NCBI GenBank assembly: GCA_002383415.1
Contig: DFYU01000013.1
Coordinates: forward strand, 1-13,644
Direction of reading: 5' to 3'
Length of the DNA stretch: 13,644 bases
Origin: Geobacter sp. UBA4074
GTDB taxonomy: Bacteria > Desulfobacterota > Desulfuromonadia > Geobacterales > Pseudopelobacteraceae
Part shown: one piece after another, positions 13,018 through 13,644 of the stretch
Layout of the letters: every line of letters starts with the position of its first letter
Position numbering within the stretch: the stretch's first letter is position 1
Made by a program: the position numbers and the translations under genes
The notes under the pieces: model-generated
The model's input: the letters and a program-made list of their open reading frames with translations, nothing else
Databases searched by the model: none
What the model was told of the DNA's origin: nothing

Positions 13018-13644
13018 CTAGGCCGAGGCGGTTTCTTCCTCCAGGTGCAGTTCCTTGATCGCCATCTCCCGCAATTTGAACTTCTGGATCTTGCCGCTGG
13101 CGGTCATCGGGTAGCCGTCCACAAACTTGACATACTTAGGAATCTTGTAATTGGCGATCTTGTCGCGGCAGAACGCCTTGACCTCCTCTTCGGTCATCTC
13201 TATCCCTTTTTTAAGGATGATGGCCGCCATGACCTGCTCACCGTATTTCTTGTCCGGCACGCCATAGACCTGCACATCGGATATCTTGGGATGGGTGTAG
13301 AGATATTCCTCGATCTCTTTGGGATAGATGTTTTCGCCGCCACGGATGATCATCTGCTTGATCCGGCCGGTGATCTTGCAGTAGCCGTTCTCGTCCATGA
13401 TGGCCAGGTCGCCGGTGTGCAGCCAGCCATCCTTATCGATTACCTTGGCGGTCTCCTCCGGCATCTTGTAGTAGCCCTTCATCACCATGTAGCCCCGGGC
13501 GCAGAGTTCGCCCTGCTTGCCCGGTGGCAAAGTCTCGCCGGTTTCGATATCCACGATCTTGACCTCAGCACCGGGCAGGGCCCGGCCCACCGTGGCCACC
13601 CGCAGCTCAATCGGGTCGTCGGTGCGGCTCTGGGTGATGCCGGG
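13018..13644 (-). CDS. AMP-forming acyl-CoA synthetase, C-terminal part (runs off the window)
   Basis: The C-terminal 208 residues of an ANL-superfamily enzyme that activates a carboxylic acid, probably a fatty or other acyl acid, to acyl-AMP and then acyl-CoA. The frame is open to the edge, so the apparent GTG start at 13599 is internal. In fragment numbering, conserved pieces are VGRALPGAEVKIVD (19-32), GWLHTGDL (73-80, ATP-ribose-binding Asp79), the hinge block GRIKQMIIRGGENIYP (93-108), and the catalytic Lys185 in MTASGKIQK. The TVGRALPG and GYYKMPEET blocks fit medium/long-chain or FadD3-like ligases more than acetyl-CoA synthetase, but the substrate cannot be set. The PilZ gene follows 10 bp after its stop. 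Confidence 0.9.
   Translation of the reverse strand, partial: PGITQSRTDDPIELRVATVGRALPGAEVKIVDIETGETLPPGKQGELCARGYMVMKGYYKMPEETAKVIDKDGWLHTGDLAIMDENGYCKITGRIKQMIIRGGENIYPKEIEEYLYTHPKISDVQVYGVPDKKYGEQVMAAIILKKGIEMTEEEVKAFCRDKIANYKIPKYVKFVDGYPMTASGKIQKFKLREMAIKELHLEEETASA

Noticed and set aside
1..13644. tRNA, rRNA, CRISPR arrays, insertion sequences, attachment sites
   Set aside because: No cloverleaf-like sequence, regularly spaced repeats, transposase motifs or long terminal repeats were seen on either strand.

Overview
The window looks like chromosomal DNA from a deltaproteobacterium of the Geobacter group (Geobacteraceae or close relatives such as Trichlorobacter). The best evidence is a citrate synthase of the eukaryote-like type, which is known from the Geobacteraceae. 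A NtrY/NtrX-type two-component pair, a PilZ protein and an AMP-forming CoA ligase, all with GC-rich codons, fit the same lineage. I see no insertion sequence, phage gene, tRNA, rRNA or CRISPR array. The region is densely coding and reads as core or lineage-specific chromosome rather than a mobile island.

Layout. Positions 1-105 hold the tail of an unidentified plus-strand gene, followed by a strong intrinsic terminator (125-162). A small YaaR/DUF327-family gene (190-642, minus) then diverges from a NtrY-like sensor kinase (771-2996, plus), which is followed by a NtrX-like response regulator (3013-4386, plus). The 128-bp divergent region contains two mirror-image promoter candidates sharing one palindromic -35 box. 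The kinase looks complete. The regulator keeps its phosphorylation site, Walker motifs and C-terminal helix-turn-helix, but it has lost the GAFTGA loop, the sensor-I Asn and both arginine-finger positions. Two back-to-back terminators (4423-4455 plus, 4479-4510 minus) separate it from citrate synthase gltA (4537-5859, minus). gltA has its own promoter and a roughly 90-nt leader with small dyads. An M24 (Xaa-Pro aminopeptidase-type) peptidase (6014-7204, minus) lies upstream of gltA. It diverges from a short PrmA-like methyltransferase (7305-7901, plus) that lacks the L11-recognition domain.

A second minus-strand block follows: an SPFH-domain protein ending in a GYF_2-type domain (7942-9057), then a MerR-type regulator with a B12-binding domain of the CarH/LitR type (9167-10078). 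This regulator diverges from a three-gene plus-strand operon: an unrecognised 87-residue protein (10163-10426), a phasin-like helical protein (10430-10723) and an ABC1/UbiB atypical kinase with C-terminal membrane segments (10728-12296). The region between regulator and operon carries a pair of inverted TTGTC-N3-GACAA-like elements whose centres are 52 bp apart. I infer a cobalamin- (possibly light- or redox-) responsive switch over a small-protein / phasin-like / ABC1-kinase module. This is the most interesting candidate system in the window.

The right end holds a minus-strand pair: the C-terminal part of an AMP-forming acyl-CoA synthetase (13018-13644, running off the edge) and a PilZ-domain protein (12315-13007) only 10 bp downstream.
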